The notes under the pieces are model-generated. The model was not told the DNA's origin, searched no databases, and saw only the letters and a list, made by a program, of their open reading frames with translations. A stretch of DNA of 64,000 nucleotides from CAZMHJ01 sp046350635 (GTDB taxonomy: Bacteria > Patescibacteriota > Saccharimonadia > Saccharimonadales > CAIOMD01): contig JAXLZY010000002.1 in assembly GCA_046350635.1 (NCBI GenBank), positions 1-64,000 of the forward strand. Reading direction: 5' to 3'. Every line of letters starts with the position of its first letter. The first letter of the stretch is position 1. The translations under genes and the position numbers were made by a program. This document shows positions 44,846 through 51,808 of this stretch, in pieces.

Positions 44846-44862
44846 GAGTCCCTCCCTGCCCC
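44846..44862 (+). repeat. Degenerate further copy of tRNA-Lys 3' end
   Basis: GAGTCCCTCCCTGCCCC resembles GAGTCCCTCCTGGCCCTCCA with small indels, 19 nt after the previous copy. Confidence 0.45.
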
Positions 44863-44867
44863 AAAAA

Positions 44868-44897
44868 AATAACCTCCTCGCCGAGGTTATTTTCTTT
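44868..44897 (+). terminator. Intrinsic terminator at the end of the tRNA-Lys accessory region
   Basis: AATAACCTC/GAGGTTATT hairpin with a T-rich 3' side. Confidence 0.7.
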
Positions 44898-44932
44898 TGA
44901 TATAGTTATGCAATACATAATAGGAGAAACTC

Positions 44933-45352
44933 ATGATTGAAATCTCTGTAACTATTAAAGCGCCAATTGCAGAAGTGTGGGATAAATGGATTAGTGTAGA
45001 TGGCGTGCAATACTGGGCATTTGCAAGTGATGATTGGGCAGCTGAAGGAATCGAAAATGATGTCAAACCAGGCGGCAGTTTTAAAAGCAGAAACTATGCT
45101 AAAGATGGCTCATTTGAGTTTATATTTGGTGGAACATATGAATCGGTAGATCCTCTAAATCATGCAGCTTATACACTCGGTGATGGCCGTAAGGTTGACA
45201 TCACATTTAACGAAACACCTAATGGTGTAGAGGTTATCCAGCATTTTGAGCCCGAAACTCTCAACCCAGAGGACAAACAACAAGAAGGATGGCAGGCTTA
45301 CTTAGATAATTTCAAAAAATATGTTGAGTCATCAACAAAAGCTAATAAGTAA
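44933..45352 (+). CDS. SRPBCC/AHSA1-family ligand-binding protein
   Basis: 139 residues. It starts ISVTIKAPIAEVWDKWI, the usual first strand and helix of the START/Bet-v-1-like AHSA1 fold, continues GGSFKSRNYAKDGSFEF and ends with a long helix (GWQAYLDNFKKYVES). Members bind small hydrophobic ligands or Hsp90 in eukaryotes; the bacterial role is mostly unknown. TAGGAG lies 8 nt before the ATG. Confidence 0.85.
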   Translation: MIEISVTIKAPIAEVWDKWISVDGVQYWAFASDDWAAEGIENDVKPGGSFKSRNYAKDGSFEFIFGGTYESVDPLNHAAYTLGDGRKVDITFNETPNGVEVIQHFEPETLNPEDKQQEGWQAYLDNFKKYVESSTKANK

Positions 45353-45418
45353 TACTTAGAATTTTTAGTGGTTATTTTATTGCTATACTTGCTAGTAATA
45401 ACTTAGGAGGGTGTGATG

Positions 45419-45835
45419 ATGGGGGTAGATTATCTAGCGGTACTCGTGGCATCTGTTGCGCAGTTTGCAATTGGTGCTATTTGGTACATGCCAATCTTTG
45501 GCAAACTATGGGGTCAAATTCACGGCTTCGATAAGCTCAGTAAAAAAGAACAAAAAGAAGCACAAAAAAGCATGATGCCATGGCTAGTTGTTCAGTTTGT
45601 AGTTACTGTTATGACTTCTTTTGCACTAGCAAAACTTTTTGCATTGGCCCCAGATTATTCAATTTATAAACTTGCACTTATTATTTGGCTGGGCTTTTTC
45701 GTACCAGTACAAGTCGGTGCGGTTATATTTGGTGGAACCGACCCAAAATGGATGTTAAAAAAGACTCTTATTATGTCTGGCGGATCGTTTTTCTGCTTAC
45801 TCGCCGCGGCTGCCATTATAGGTAACATGCAATAA
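45419..45835 (+). CDS. DUF1761-type integral membrane protein
   Basis: 138 residues. Start ATG 45419 chosen for its 8-nt spacing from AGGAGG; in-frame ATG 45416 and GTG 45413 are alternatives. Four membrane helices. The opening YLAVLVASVAQFAIGAIWYM with a following FGKLWGQ is characteristic of DUF1761. Function unknown. It is followed 3 nt later by the DUF1801 gene. Confidence 0.8.
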   Translation: MGVDYLAVLVASVAQFAIGAIWYMPIFGKLWGQIHGFDKLSKKEQKEAQKSMMPWLVVQFVVTVMTSFALAKLFALAPDYSIYKLALIIWLGFFVPVQVGAVIFGGTDPKWMLKKTLIMSGGSFFCLLAAAAIIGNMQ

Positions 45836-45838
45836 ATC

Positions 45839-46183
45839 ATGACCTACATCGAAGAATATTTAGCTAATCTTACCGATGATGCGGCACGTGGTGCGCTAGA
45901 ACACATTCGTGATATTGTGCATGAACTTGCCAGCCCCATCGAAGAAACAAAAGGTTATGGCATCCCTACTTTTAAGTACAAAGGTAAAAATTTGGTACAC
46001 TTTGCTGCATACAAAGACCACTTAAGCCTGTTCCCGGCATCTGGCGCAATAGCGGCATACGAAAAAGAACTAGCCGAATTTACCTTATCAAAAGGTACTA
46101 TTCAATTCACTGCGCCGCACCCTATACCAGACGAGCTTCTTAAAAAAATTATCTTACACCGTAAAGCAGATATTGATAACTAG
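45839..46183 (+). CDS. DUF1801/YdhG-like small protein
   Basis: 114 residues. SPIEETKGYGIPTFKYKGK, HFAAYKDHLSLFPAS and LSKGTIQFTAPHPIPDELL are typical of the DUF1801 (YdhG, frataxin-like fold) family, linked in some bacteria to iron handling. It starts 3 nt after the DUF1761 stop and probably shares its transcript. Confidence 0.85.
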   Translation: MTYIEEYLANLTDDAARGALEHIRDIVHELASPIEETKGYGIPTFKYKGKNLVHFAAYKDHLSLFPASGAIAAYEKELAEFTLSKGTIQFTAPHPIPDELLKKIILHRKADIDN

Positions 46184-46185
46184 GT

Positions 46186-46404
46186 TTACTTGCGCGCTTC
46201 GCTACCCTTAAATGGGCCACCAAACAATGGCGCAAAAATACAAAAATCAAAGATACCCGCAATCAGCGGTAATGCACCCACGGCCATAATTACATAGCCT
46301 AAGACGCCGGTAACTACAAAATAGCCAACATACATGATTGCTAAGCCAGCGACAACACGCAAAAGCCTACCCCACACACTAGACATAAATTTTGCAAAAC
46401 CCAT
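46186..46404 (-). CDS. DUF2892-type small membrane protein
   Basis: 72 residues with two membrane helices (about 13-33 and 35-55). The MSSVWGRLLRVVAGLAIMYV start matches the DUF2892 (YgaP membrane-domain) pattern. It is often encoded with rhodaneses and redox proteins, which fits the glutaredoxin and rhodanese genes immediately upstream on the same strand. Confidence 0.8.
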   Translation of the reverse strand: MGFAKFMSSVWGRLLRVVAGLAIMYVGYFVVTGVLGYVIMAVGALPLIAGIFDFCIFAPLFGGPFKGSEARK

Positions 46405-46426
46405 ATAATCCCCTTTTTTTTACGAA

Positions 46427-46684
46427 TTACTTTTCTACTACTTTTAATGCAGCTTCAAATCGTGGCCTGTCAAAGCCAAGTATTTTTTCTACCTGACCAT
46501 CTTTATATTCTATGGTACTAAACGGCACTGCCATCTGCCCGCCACTTAATTGATACATTTTTAAAGCTGCTTCTTGGCTTTCGTCAACCATCACTACATC
46601 AAAATCTTGGCCTTTATCAGTAAGCCATTCGCGCAACATTTTGCAATATACGCAGGTGTTTGTTGAATATACAGTTACTTTCAT
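46427..46684 (-). CDS. Glutaredoxin-like protein
   Basis: 85 residues, thioredoxin fold with active site CVYC (11-14), the cis-Pro in GGQMAVPFST and a C-terminal helix. It resembles NrdH and mycoredoxin-type glutaredoxins, which reduce disulfides of ribonucleotide reductase or mixed disulfides. It lies 13 nt after the rhodanese gene in the fur-rhodanese-Grx-DUF2892 series. Confidence 0.9.
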   Translation of the reverse strand: MKVTVYSTNTCVYCKMLREWLTDKGQDFDVVMVDESQEAALKMYQLSGGQMAVPFSTIEYKDGQVEKILGFDRPRFEAALKVVEK

Positions 46685-46697
46685 ATTAGTTCCTTTC

Positions 46698-47087
46698 TTA
46701 GGTTGTTATCGTGCCGCCAATTGATTGCACATGAGTTATCGCGCCTAAATCTACCACCGTATAACCGGCGCCCTTTAAGATAGTGGTAGCCTGACCAGAA
46801 CGATTACCACTATGGCAATACACATAGACGGTTATATCTTTGCTTACAGTAGGCATTTTACCTGCCTGAATATCTTGCAGCGAAAGATTAACGGCGCCGT
46901 TTATATGCCCTGCGGCGTACTCTTCGGCCGTTCTGACATCTACTAGTTGTGAGCCGTTTGCTACATCACTTTGAACCGCTTGAAACGTAAGCTCTGGTGT
47001 TTGCGTATTAGAAGAGTTCTTTTGCGTTATAAAAAACAATCCGCCAAGCCCCAAAACTACAACTGCAATAATTACTATAAATTTCAT
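46698..47087 (-). CDS. Exported or anchored rhodanese domain protein
   Basis: 129 residues. A hydrophobic N-terminal anchor (about 3-20) is followed by a rhodanese domain with DVRTAEEYAAGHINGAVNLS and the active-site loop VYCHSGNRSGQ. By family it transfers sulfane sulfur, here likely outside the membrane. The start overlaps the Fur-type gene's stop, so it is in one unit with it. A second, cytoplasmic rhodanese is divergently encoded at 47576. Confidence 0.9.
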   Translation of the reverse strand: MKFIVIIAVVVLGLGGLFFITQKNSSNTQTPELTFQAVQSDVANGSQLVDVRTAEEYAAGHINGAVNLSLQDIQAGKMPTVSKDITVYVYCHSGNRSGQATTILKGAGYTVVDLGAITHVQSIGGTITT

Positions 47088-47485
47088 TACTCCCCTTCTT
47101 TACAATTTTTACATATACCACTCACGGTAATACGACCAGAAATACTACAATCGCCAATACTTTGTTCTAGTATTGGAATAATTTGTTGCTTAATATCTGT
47201 GTCTCGCAATATCCCACACTTCGAACACGAAAAATGATCGTGTGGTTGTATGTTTGCATCATAGCGCATAGAACCGTCAACTGTTGGTGGCGCAACACCT
47301 ATAGTGCCGTGTGCCGCAAGTCGAGCGGTTGCCCGGTGTACCGTAGTTGCGCTTAGTTCTGGGAACGATTCGCGCAATAACGTTATCAGCTCACTGTTTG
47401 TCGCGTGACCCTTTAGCTTCAAAGCATGTTCAATCGCCTCGCAGTACTTGGTTTGTCGTGATTGTACATCTGTTGCGACATTCAT
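47087..47485 (-). CDS. Fur-family metal/peroxide-responsive repressor
   Basis: 132 residues from ATG 47485; the longer frame overlaps the promoter. Winged helix (ATTVHRATARLAAHG), then HDHFSCSKCG and the C-terminal CKNC giving a structural Zn(Cys)4 site. Which metal or signal it senses cannot be told. First gene of a redox operon; a perfect palindrome (47513-47533) overlaps its -35 box and the divergent rhodanese promoter, so autoregulation is likely. Confidence 0.9.
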   Translation of the reverse strand: MNVATDVQSRQTKYCEAIEHALKLKGHATNSELITLLRESFPELSATTVHRATARLAAHGTIGVAPPTVDGSMRYDANIQPHDHFSCSKCGILRDTDIKQQIIPILEQSIGDCSISGRITVSGICKNCKEGE

Positions 47486-47492
47486 GGTTACT

Positions 47493-47521
47493 ATTATATG
47501 CAAAATTATTGCTAATGTAAA
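47493..47521 (-). promoter_or_regulatory. Leaderless promoter of the fur-rhodanese-Grx unit
   Basis: TTTACA, 17-nt spacer, perfect TATAAT -10; 7 nt to the ATG at 47485. Confidence 0.75.
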
Positions 47522-47533
47522 CAATTTACATTA
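47513..47533. promoter_or_regulatory. Palindromic operator between fur and rhodanese
   Basis: TAATGTAAA, CAA, TTTACATTA: a perfect 9-3-9 inverted repeat covering the facing -35 boxes. A further half-site TAATGTAAA occurs at 47556-47564. Confidence 0.75.
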
Positions 47534-47554
47534 AAATAGAATTGAATCTATAAA
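47525..47554 (+). promoter_or_regulatory. Promoter of the divergent rhodanese gene
   Basis: TTTACA (in the operator), 18-nt spacer, TATAAA; an operator half-site and AAGGA lie between the -10 and the ATG at 47576. Confidence 0.6.
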
Positions 47555-47575
47555 GTAATGTAAATAAGGAACACT

Positions 47576-47836
47576 ATGTCACGAATGATTATTGATGTAC
47601 GCGAGCCATTTGAGTTTAAAACGGGCCATGTGAAAGGTGCTATTAATATTCCTCCTAACAAACTCATGTCAGGTGCTAAAGAACTTGCAGGTGTACCAAA
47701 AGACACGGAACTTATTCTCTACTGTCGTTCGGGTAGTCGCTCTGCGGTATCTGCCAATGTTCTTAAAATGCAAGGTTATACGAATATCATCAACGGTATT
47801 AACAAAGATCAAGTCGAAGCGCGATATTTGAAATAA
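47576..47836 (+). CDS. Small cytoplasmic rhodanese
   Basis: 86 residues, a single minimal rhodanese domain (PspE/GlpE size): IIDVREPFEFKTGHVKGAIN and the active-site loop LYCRSGSRSAVSA. Sulfurtransfer from thiosulfate or persulfide is the family activity. It is divergent from the Fur-type repressor through a shared palindromic operator, so it is probably in the same regulon as the exported rhodanese and glutaredoxin. Confidence 0.9.
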   Translation: MSRMIIDVREPFEFKTGHVKGAINIPPNKLMSGAKELAGVPKDTELILYCRSGSRSAVSANVLKMQGYTNIINGINKDQVEARYLK

Positions 47837-47856
47837 GTAACTATATTTTGTATAGT
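47828..47856 (+). promoter_or_regulatory. Leaderless promoter of the extradiol dioxygenase gene
   Basis: TTGAAA (inside the rhodanese 3' end), 17-nt spacer, TATAGT; 6 nt to the ATG at 47863. Confidence 0.6.
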
Positions 47857-47862
47857 TACAGT

Positions 47863-48672
47863 ATGACTGATATTAAAAAATTATCAGAACTATTGTTACC
47901 GAGCGAACAGATGCCGGTTTTGTTTGTTGGCCATGGTAATCCAATGAACGCTATTTTAGATAACCCTATTACCCAAAAATGGGCTGATGTTGGCAATACC
48001 ATGCCCGCCTATCAAGCAATTGTCGTTATTAGTGCACATTGGCTTACGAGCGGCACACATATTACCGATGCGCCAAAGCAACCCATTATTTACGATATGT
48101 ACGGGTTCCCTCCTGAACTGTACGAAACAAAGTACGATGCAAACGGCGATCCTACGCTTGCCGAATTGTTACGACAACAATTGCTTAAGTATGAAGCTGC
48201 CTTAGATAGTAGCTGGGGGTTAGATCACGGCACATGGTCTGTTTTAAAACACCTTGCCCCTCACCCGTCGGTGCCAGTGCTACAAATAAGCCTCGATTAT
48301 TCGCAGTCACTCGAGCAAGTGGTTGAGCTTTTTAAAGAGTTAAAAGCGCTCCGAAAAAAAGGCGTGCTATTTATTGGAAGTGGTAACATTGTCCATAATT
48401 TACGGGCTGTTAATTTTCAAACCAATAAAGCTTACGACTGGGCGATAGAATTTGATGAACTATCGGCAAAAGCAATAGAAGATAAAAATATAAAACTACT
48501 CACAAAGCCGGGAAAAATCAGTAGCGCTGCAAGTTTTGCCGTACCGACCGACGACCATTATCGCCCAATGCTTGCAATAATGTCATTACTAGAAGATAAC
48601 GAGCAGCTTGATTTCTTCAATACAGACATCGACCTCGGCAGTGTATCGATGCGTTCGTTTGTAACGGTGTAG
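47863..48672 (+). CDS. LigB/YgiD-type extradiol ring-cleavage dioxygenase
   Basis: 269 residues from ATG 47863. PVLFVGHGNPMNAI, ISAHWLTSGTHI, GLDHGTWSVLKHL and the C-terminal PTDDHYRPML supply the metal-binding His residues of the LigB/DODA family. E. coli YgiD opens the ring of 4,5-dihydroxyphenylalanine; the natural substrate here is unknown. Unusual in a genome with few metabolic genes. Confidence 0.88.
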   Translation: MTDIKKLSELLLPSEQMPVLFVGHGNPMNAILDNPITQKWADVGNTMPAYQAIVVISAHWLTSGTHITDAPKQPIIYDMYGFPPELYETKYDANGDPTLAELLRQQLLKYEAALDSSWGLDHGTWSVLKHLAPHPSVPVLQISLDYSQSLEQVVELFKELKALRKKGVLFIGSGNIVHNLRAVNFQTNKAYDWAIEFDELSAKAIEDKNIKLLTKPGKISSAASFAVPTDDHYRPMLAIMSLLEDNEQLDFFNTDIDLGSVSMRSFVTV

Positions 48673-48704
48673 CACAAACGGTTTTATTCACCCCTGTCAT
48701 CAGG

Positions 48705-48710
48705 TATAAT
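48705..48710 (+). promoter_or_regulatory. -10 box of tRNA-Arg(TCG)
   Basis: TATAAT, 10 nt before the tRNA; the -35 is weak. Confidence 0.5.
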
Positions 48711-48720
48711 ACTTGAGCGC

Positions 48721-48797
48721 GCACCCGTAGCTCAGCGGATTAGAGCATCTGTCTTCGGAACAGAGGGTCGGCGGTTCGAATCCGTCCGGGTGTACCA
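48721..48797 (+). tRNA. tRNA-Arg (TCG)
   Basis: 77 nt with CCA. Anticodon stem TCTGT/ACAGA and loop CTTCGGA give TCG. Acceptor GCACCCG/CGGGTGT has a G-T first pair. Confidence 0.93.
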
Positions 48798-48832
48798 AAC
48801 AAAAACCCCACGTTATGTGGGGTTTTTGTTTG
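48798..48832. terminator. Intrinsic terminator after tRNA-Arg(TCG)
   Basis: AAACAAAAACCCCAC/GTGGGGTTTTTGTTT, symmetrical; it also faces the end of the minus-strand gene at 48855. Confidence 0.9.
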
Positions 48833-48854
48833 GTAATTAACGTTGTCAAACAGA

Positions 48855-50192
48855 TTAGTTATATTGATAAGAAAGAAAGTCCTTATAATCTTTCTTGAAT
48901 GTTGCCAAGGAAGAATTATAGTCATCTATAAGTCGATTATAGAAGTTAACCTGTGAATTGTAAGAATATAGGGCTGATTCGTAGGAGTAGTAAGCGGATT
49001 GCTTATACGGATTTGTAACGTTATTACAAGAATAAGATGGTAAAGAATAGGAGTAAGGATAAAGATATGAGTAAGAATACGAGTATTTATAGCCACAACT
49101 TAATGTCGTTGACGGAACAGATACGTAATAATTATAGGCGCTTTGTTGAGCCCCGTTTCTCCTTGTTAATTCAGAATATGCATTTGAGAGATTCTGCTTT
49201 TTTGAAATTAGATTGTCTACTTCAGCGCTAATCTTATTTGCTAAATTTCGGATAGGAATTATGCGGTTGTATACTTTACCGTTGTTAATCGGAACTATGA
49301 GGTTTGGATTTCCGATATTTGTTTCTTTTGATATTTTAATCGTAGAGGGGTCAGTTGTGGCTGTAATATCACTTAGTGAATTTAGGCTCAAAATTGGTTT
49401 TCCACTTACATTATTTATCTCTTCCGGTATAGAACCTGGCGCCCATCCTGTTGCGGTTGTCTCCATGTATATGTATTTGGAGTTAAAATCTGTATACCCT
49501 CCAGGAGCACCAATCCCTAGTGCCATATGTTGAGCATCTGGAAACAATAGCAACGCTGTAGAGTAACCTAGCTCTTTTAGCAATGCGCTTGCTAAATATG
49601 TTTTGTCTGTGCAAATTCCACTGTTTTTATGTAAAGTTTCATATGGGAATTGTGCAAGTTCTGCAGCACTCAATTTAGAATTCGAAGATAAAACCTTACT
49701 AGCTTTTGCGTCATTATATGGAATATTTTGTACGAAGCATGTAGTTAGCTCTACTACTTGGTCATCATTCAAATTATTTGATTTACCGAGCGCTTGTATC
49801 CTTTGAGATAAATCTTTAATGGTAGTGTCGCCGGGGTTTGAATAAACCATTTTTTCTAATTTAGAATTATTAATGTTATTTCTCTTAAGGGTGTTATATC
49901 TATAGTAGTTATCTATATTTGCATAAGTATTAACTGAGATAGAAAGCTTCTTACCAGCATAATCGCAGTTAAGAGTAGTTTCTCTAGAGCCAAGTTTTGC
50001 TACAGGATATAGATTGATTGCATAAGCTAAAAATCCACTAATAAAAAGTGTTGCAAGTATAACTACAAAACCAATAGCATAGAATTTCTTTGGTAGGCTC
50101 TTTAATCCATTGTTACTCTTAGTTGAGTGTATTTTCTTTAAATCTAAGAAAGGGTCTCCTGGTTTAGCTTTGGTAATATCAAAGTGTTTCAT
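48855..50192 (-). CDS. Transglutaminase-like membrane protein with Tyr/Ser-rich tail
   Basis: 445 residues. One membrane helix (about 37-60) leads an extracytoplasmic transglutaminase-like domain (about 125-245): Cys in NSGICTDKTYLASALLKELG, His in DAQHMALGI and an acidic partner in YIYMETTATGW. A helical region follows. The tail (about 365-405) is low-complexity Tyr/Ser/Pro (YSYSYSYLYPYSYS). By fold it could be a Cys protease or crosslinking enzyme. Its ATG overlaps the DUF2569-like gene's stop by one base. Confidence 0.75.
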   Translation of the reverse strand: MKHFDITKAKPGDPFLDLKKIHSTKSNNGLKSLPKKFYAIGFVVILATLFISGFLAYAINLYPVAKLGSRETTLNCDYAGKKLSISVNTYANIDNYYRYNTLKRNNINNSKLEKMVYSNPGDTTIKDLSQRIQALGKSNNLNDDQVVELTTCFVQNIPYNDAKASKVLSSNSKLSAAELAQFPYETLHKNSGICTDKTYLASALLKELGYSTALLLFPDAQHMALGIGAPGGYTDFNSKYIYMETTATGWAPGSIPEEINNVSGKPILSLNSLSDITATTDPSTIKISKETNIGNPNLIVPINNGKVYNRIIPIRNLANKISAEVDNLISKKQNLSNAYSELTRRNGAQQSAYNYYVSVPSTTLSCGYKYSYSYSYLYPYSYSLPSYSCNNVTNPYKQSAYYSYESALYSYNSQVNFYNRLIDDYNSSLATFKKDYKDFLSYQYN

Positions 50193-50995
50193 TACTTAAT
50201 AAAAGTGTTTTTAACCCTCTTAGATCTATACCAATAGACAAACCAAACAAATGCCCAGAAGGAAGCGGAATATAATCTATTGACTCCATTATCACCGCCA
50301 TCTGAATAATTTAATATATGCAGGATATTGTTTAACCAAGTAGCCATCATGAAATACATTATGACTAAGCATAATTGGTATATTTGAACATACTTTATAA
50401 CGTATTTCCTCTTTTGATACATACTAAATAAAAGAGCAATGCCACAAAGCACTAATGCAATATCAATATAGATTGCAGCAATAATATAATTTTCAGCTCT
50501 AGAGTCTATGCCAGCTGTATCAATCCTCATTAAACTCAAACCATCATAAACTGTATAGCAAATAGAAATGACAAACCCAATTAAATATAAAATAAGCCAA
50601 CCACCAATACTGGGTGCTATCTTATCCTTTTTTTGAGGCTTCTCCACTTTTGATATTACTGTTAATTCTGATGTTTCATTTGGTTTCACATAAAGTTGCT
50701 TGAGCCTTTTAGATATAAAATCATCATCATCTGACATGAAATCCTTTGCTTCATCTGCAAAATCTACTGCCCTTGATTTATTGCCCTTATAAATCTCAAT
50801 TAGAGCTTGTAGTTCATATAGCATGTAACGCTTATTACCCGCTTTAGTGTCGTATTGAAATATTTCCGCCAATTCATCAAGTTTTTTTTGATATTTTTCT
50901 GCTTTTGTATCTGTGATTTTATTATTAGCAATGTCATTATCAAATGAAATGATTAACTTCTTTAATTCATCAAACGACTCTTTTGAACTCTTCAT
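50192..50995 (-). CDS. DUF2569-like membrane protein with TPR-like N-terminus
   Basis: 267 residues. A charged helical N-terminal half (about 1-125) looks like a tetratricopeptide fragment (ALIEIYKGNKSRAVDFADEA). It is followed by four membrane helices beginning APSIGGWLILYLIGF and ending WYRSKRVKNTFIK, the DUF2569 pattern. It is cotranslated with the transglutaminase-like protein (one-base overlap), so the two may form one membrane complex. Confidence 0.75.
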   Translation of the reverse strand: MKSSKESFDELKKLIISFDNDIANNKITDTKAEKYQKKLDELAEIFQYDTKAGNKRYMLYELQALIEIYKGNKSRAVDFADEAKDFMSDDDDFISKRLKQLYVKPNETSELTVISKVEKPQKKDKIAPSIGGWLILYLIGFVISICYTVYDGLSLMRIDTAGIDSRAENYIIAAIYIDIALVLCGIALLFSMYQKRKYVIKYVQIYQLCLVIMYFMMATWLNNILHILNYSDGGDNGVNRLYSASFWAFVWFVYWYRSKRVKNTFIK

Positions 50996-51089
50996 AATAC
51001 CTTTAAATTATTCCTATCACAGTCAAAAAGCAATTATTTACGTATTAATGTAAGTTCTGACATTGCACACTATGCTGTACCAATGAAAG

Positions 51090-51112
51090 TGCCGGTCGTT
51101 ATGGCCGGCTTT
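51090..51112 (+). terminator. Orphan intrinsic terminator
   Basis: GCCGGTC/GGCCGGC hairpin then TTTTT on the plus strand, with no annotated plus-strand gene upstream. Nearly the same hairpin follows tRNA-His at 59695. Confidence 0.6.
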
Positions 51113-51186
51113 TTCATTTACTTACCATATTTGATTCGTATTGAGTCAAATCGATTTAACTAGTTTTAACCCTAAGCTCTGCTACT

Positions 51187-51759
51187 ATGGGCTATATGAG
51201 AAGTATCGGTAGCGAAAAAGAGATTACGCACATAATCGAAAATGATGATTGGATGATGCGCGTTTTACAAGCGGCAAGCGAGCTGAATTTACAAGATTGG
51301 TGGATAGGAGCTGGATTTTTACGTAATCGAATATGGGATTACCTAGAAGATAATACGCCCATAGAAAGCCGTGATGTTGATCTAGTTTACTTTGATAGTA
51401 GTATCATAACTGCAGAAAAAGATTGGCAATACGATGAGCATATGAACGCTACATTCCCTTTCGCAGAATGGGAAGTCCGCAACCAAGCGCGTATGCATTA
51501 CAAAAACGGATTCGAGCCTTTTACTTCAACTGCTGATGGCATATCACACTGGACCGAAACGGCCACAGCAATCGCCGTACGCCTTACGAACAATCAACTC
51601 GAGTACCTTTTTTGCTATGGAACCGATGATGTATTTGGACTCATCGCACGGCCAACGCCATTTTTTGAACAAGAACCAAAGCTAGCTATTTATCGTGAAC
51701 GAATGACAGAAAAGAATTGGAATAATCGGTGGCCACACCTACGAATTGAGTACATGTAG
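51187..51759 (+). CDS. Nucleotidyltransferase-family protein (COG3575-like)
   Basis: 190 residues. LNLQDWWIGAGFLRNRIWDY and ESRDVDLVYFD form the nucleotidyltransferase GG/GA-x(n)-DxD-type core of the DUF925/NTP_transf_6 family. RMTEKNWNNRWPHL near the C-terminus is also characteristic. Substrate unknown. An in-frame ATG at 51196 lies 7 nt after an extended -10 (TGCTACTAT) and may be the true leaderless start. Confidence 0.82.
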   Translation: MGYMRSIGSEKEITHIIENDDWMMRVLQAASELNLQDWWIGAGFLRNRIWDYLEDNTPIESRDVDLVYFDSSIITAEKDWQYDEHMNATFPFAEWEVRNQARMHYKNGFEPFTSTADGISHWTETATAIAVRLTNNQLEYLFCYGTDDVFGLIARPTPFFEQEPKLAIYRERMTEKNWNNRWPHLRIEYM

Positions 51760-51795
51760 CTATAAATACCTGTGTTTTATATCGGTGAAAATGGT

Positions 51796-51801
51796 TATAC
51801 T
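51796..51801 (+). promoter_or_regulatory. -10 box of pgi
   Basis: TATACT, 7 nt before the ATG at 51809; leaderless arrangement, -35 weak. Confidence 0.45.
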
Positions 51802-51808
51802 TACAAGT

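Noticed and set aside
48740..48925. Minus-strand ORF with GRIRTADPLFRRQ
   Set aside because: Antisense of tRNA-Arg(TCG); this peptide is a well-known false annotation over tRNA genes.
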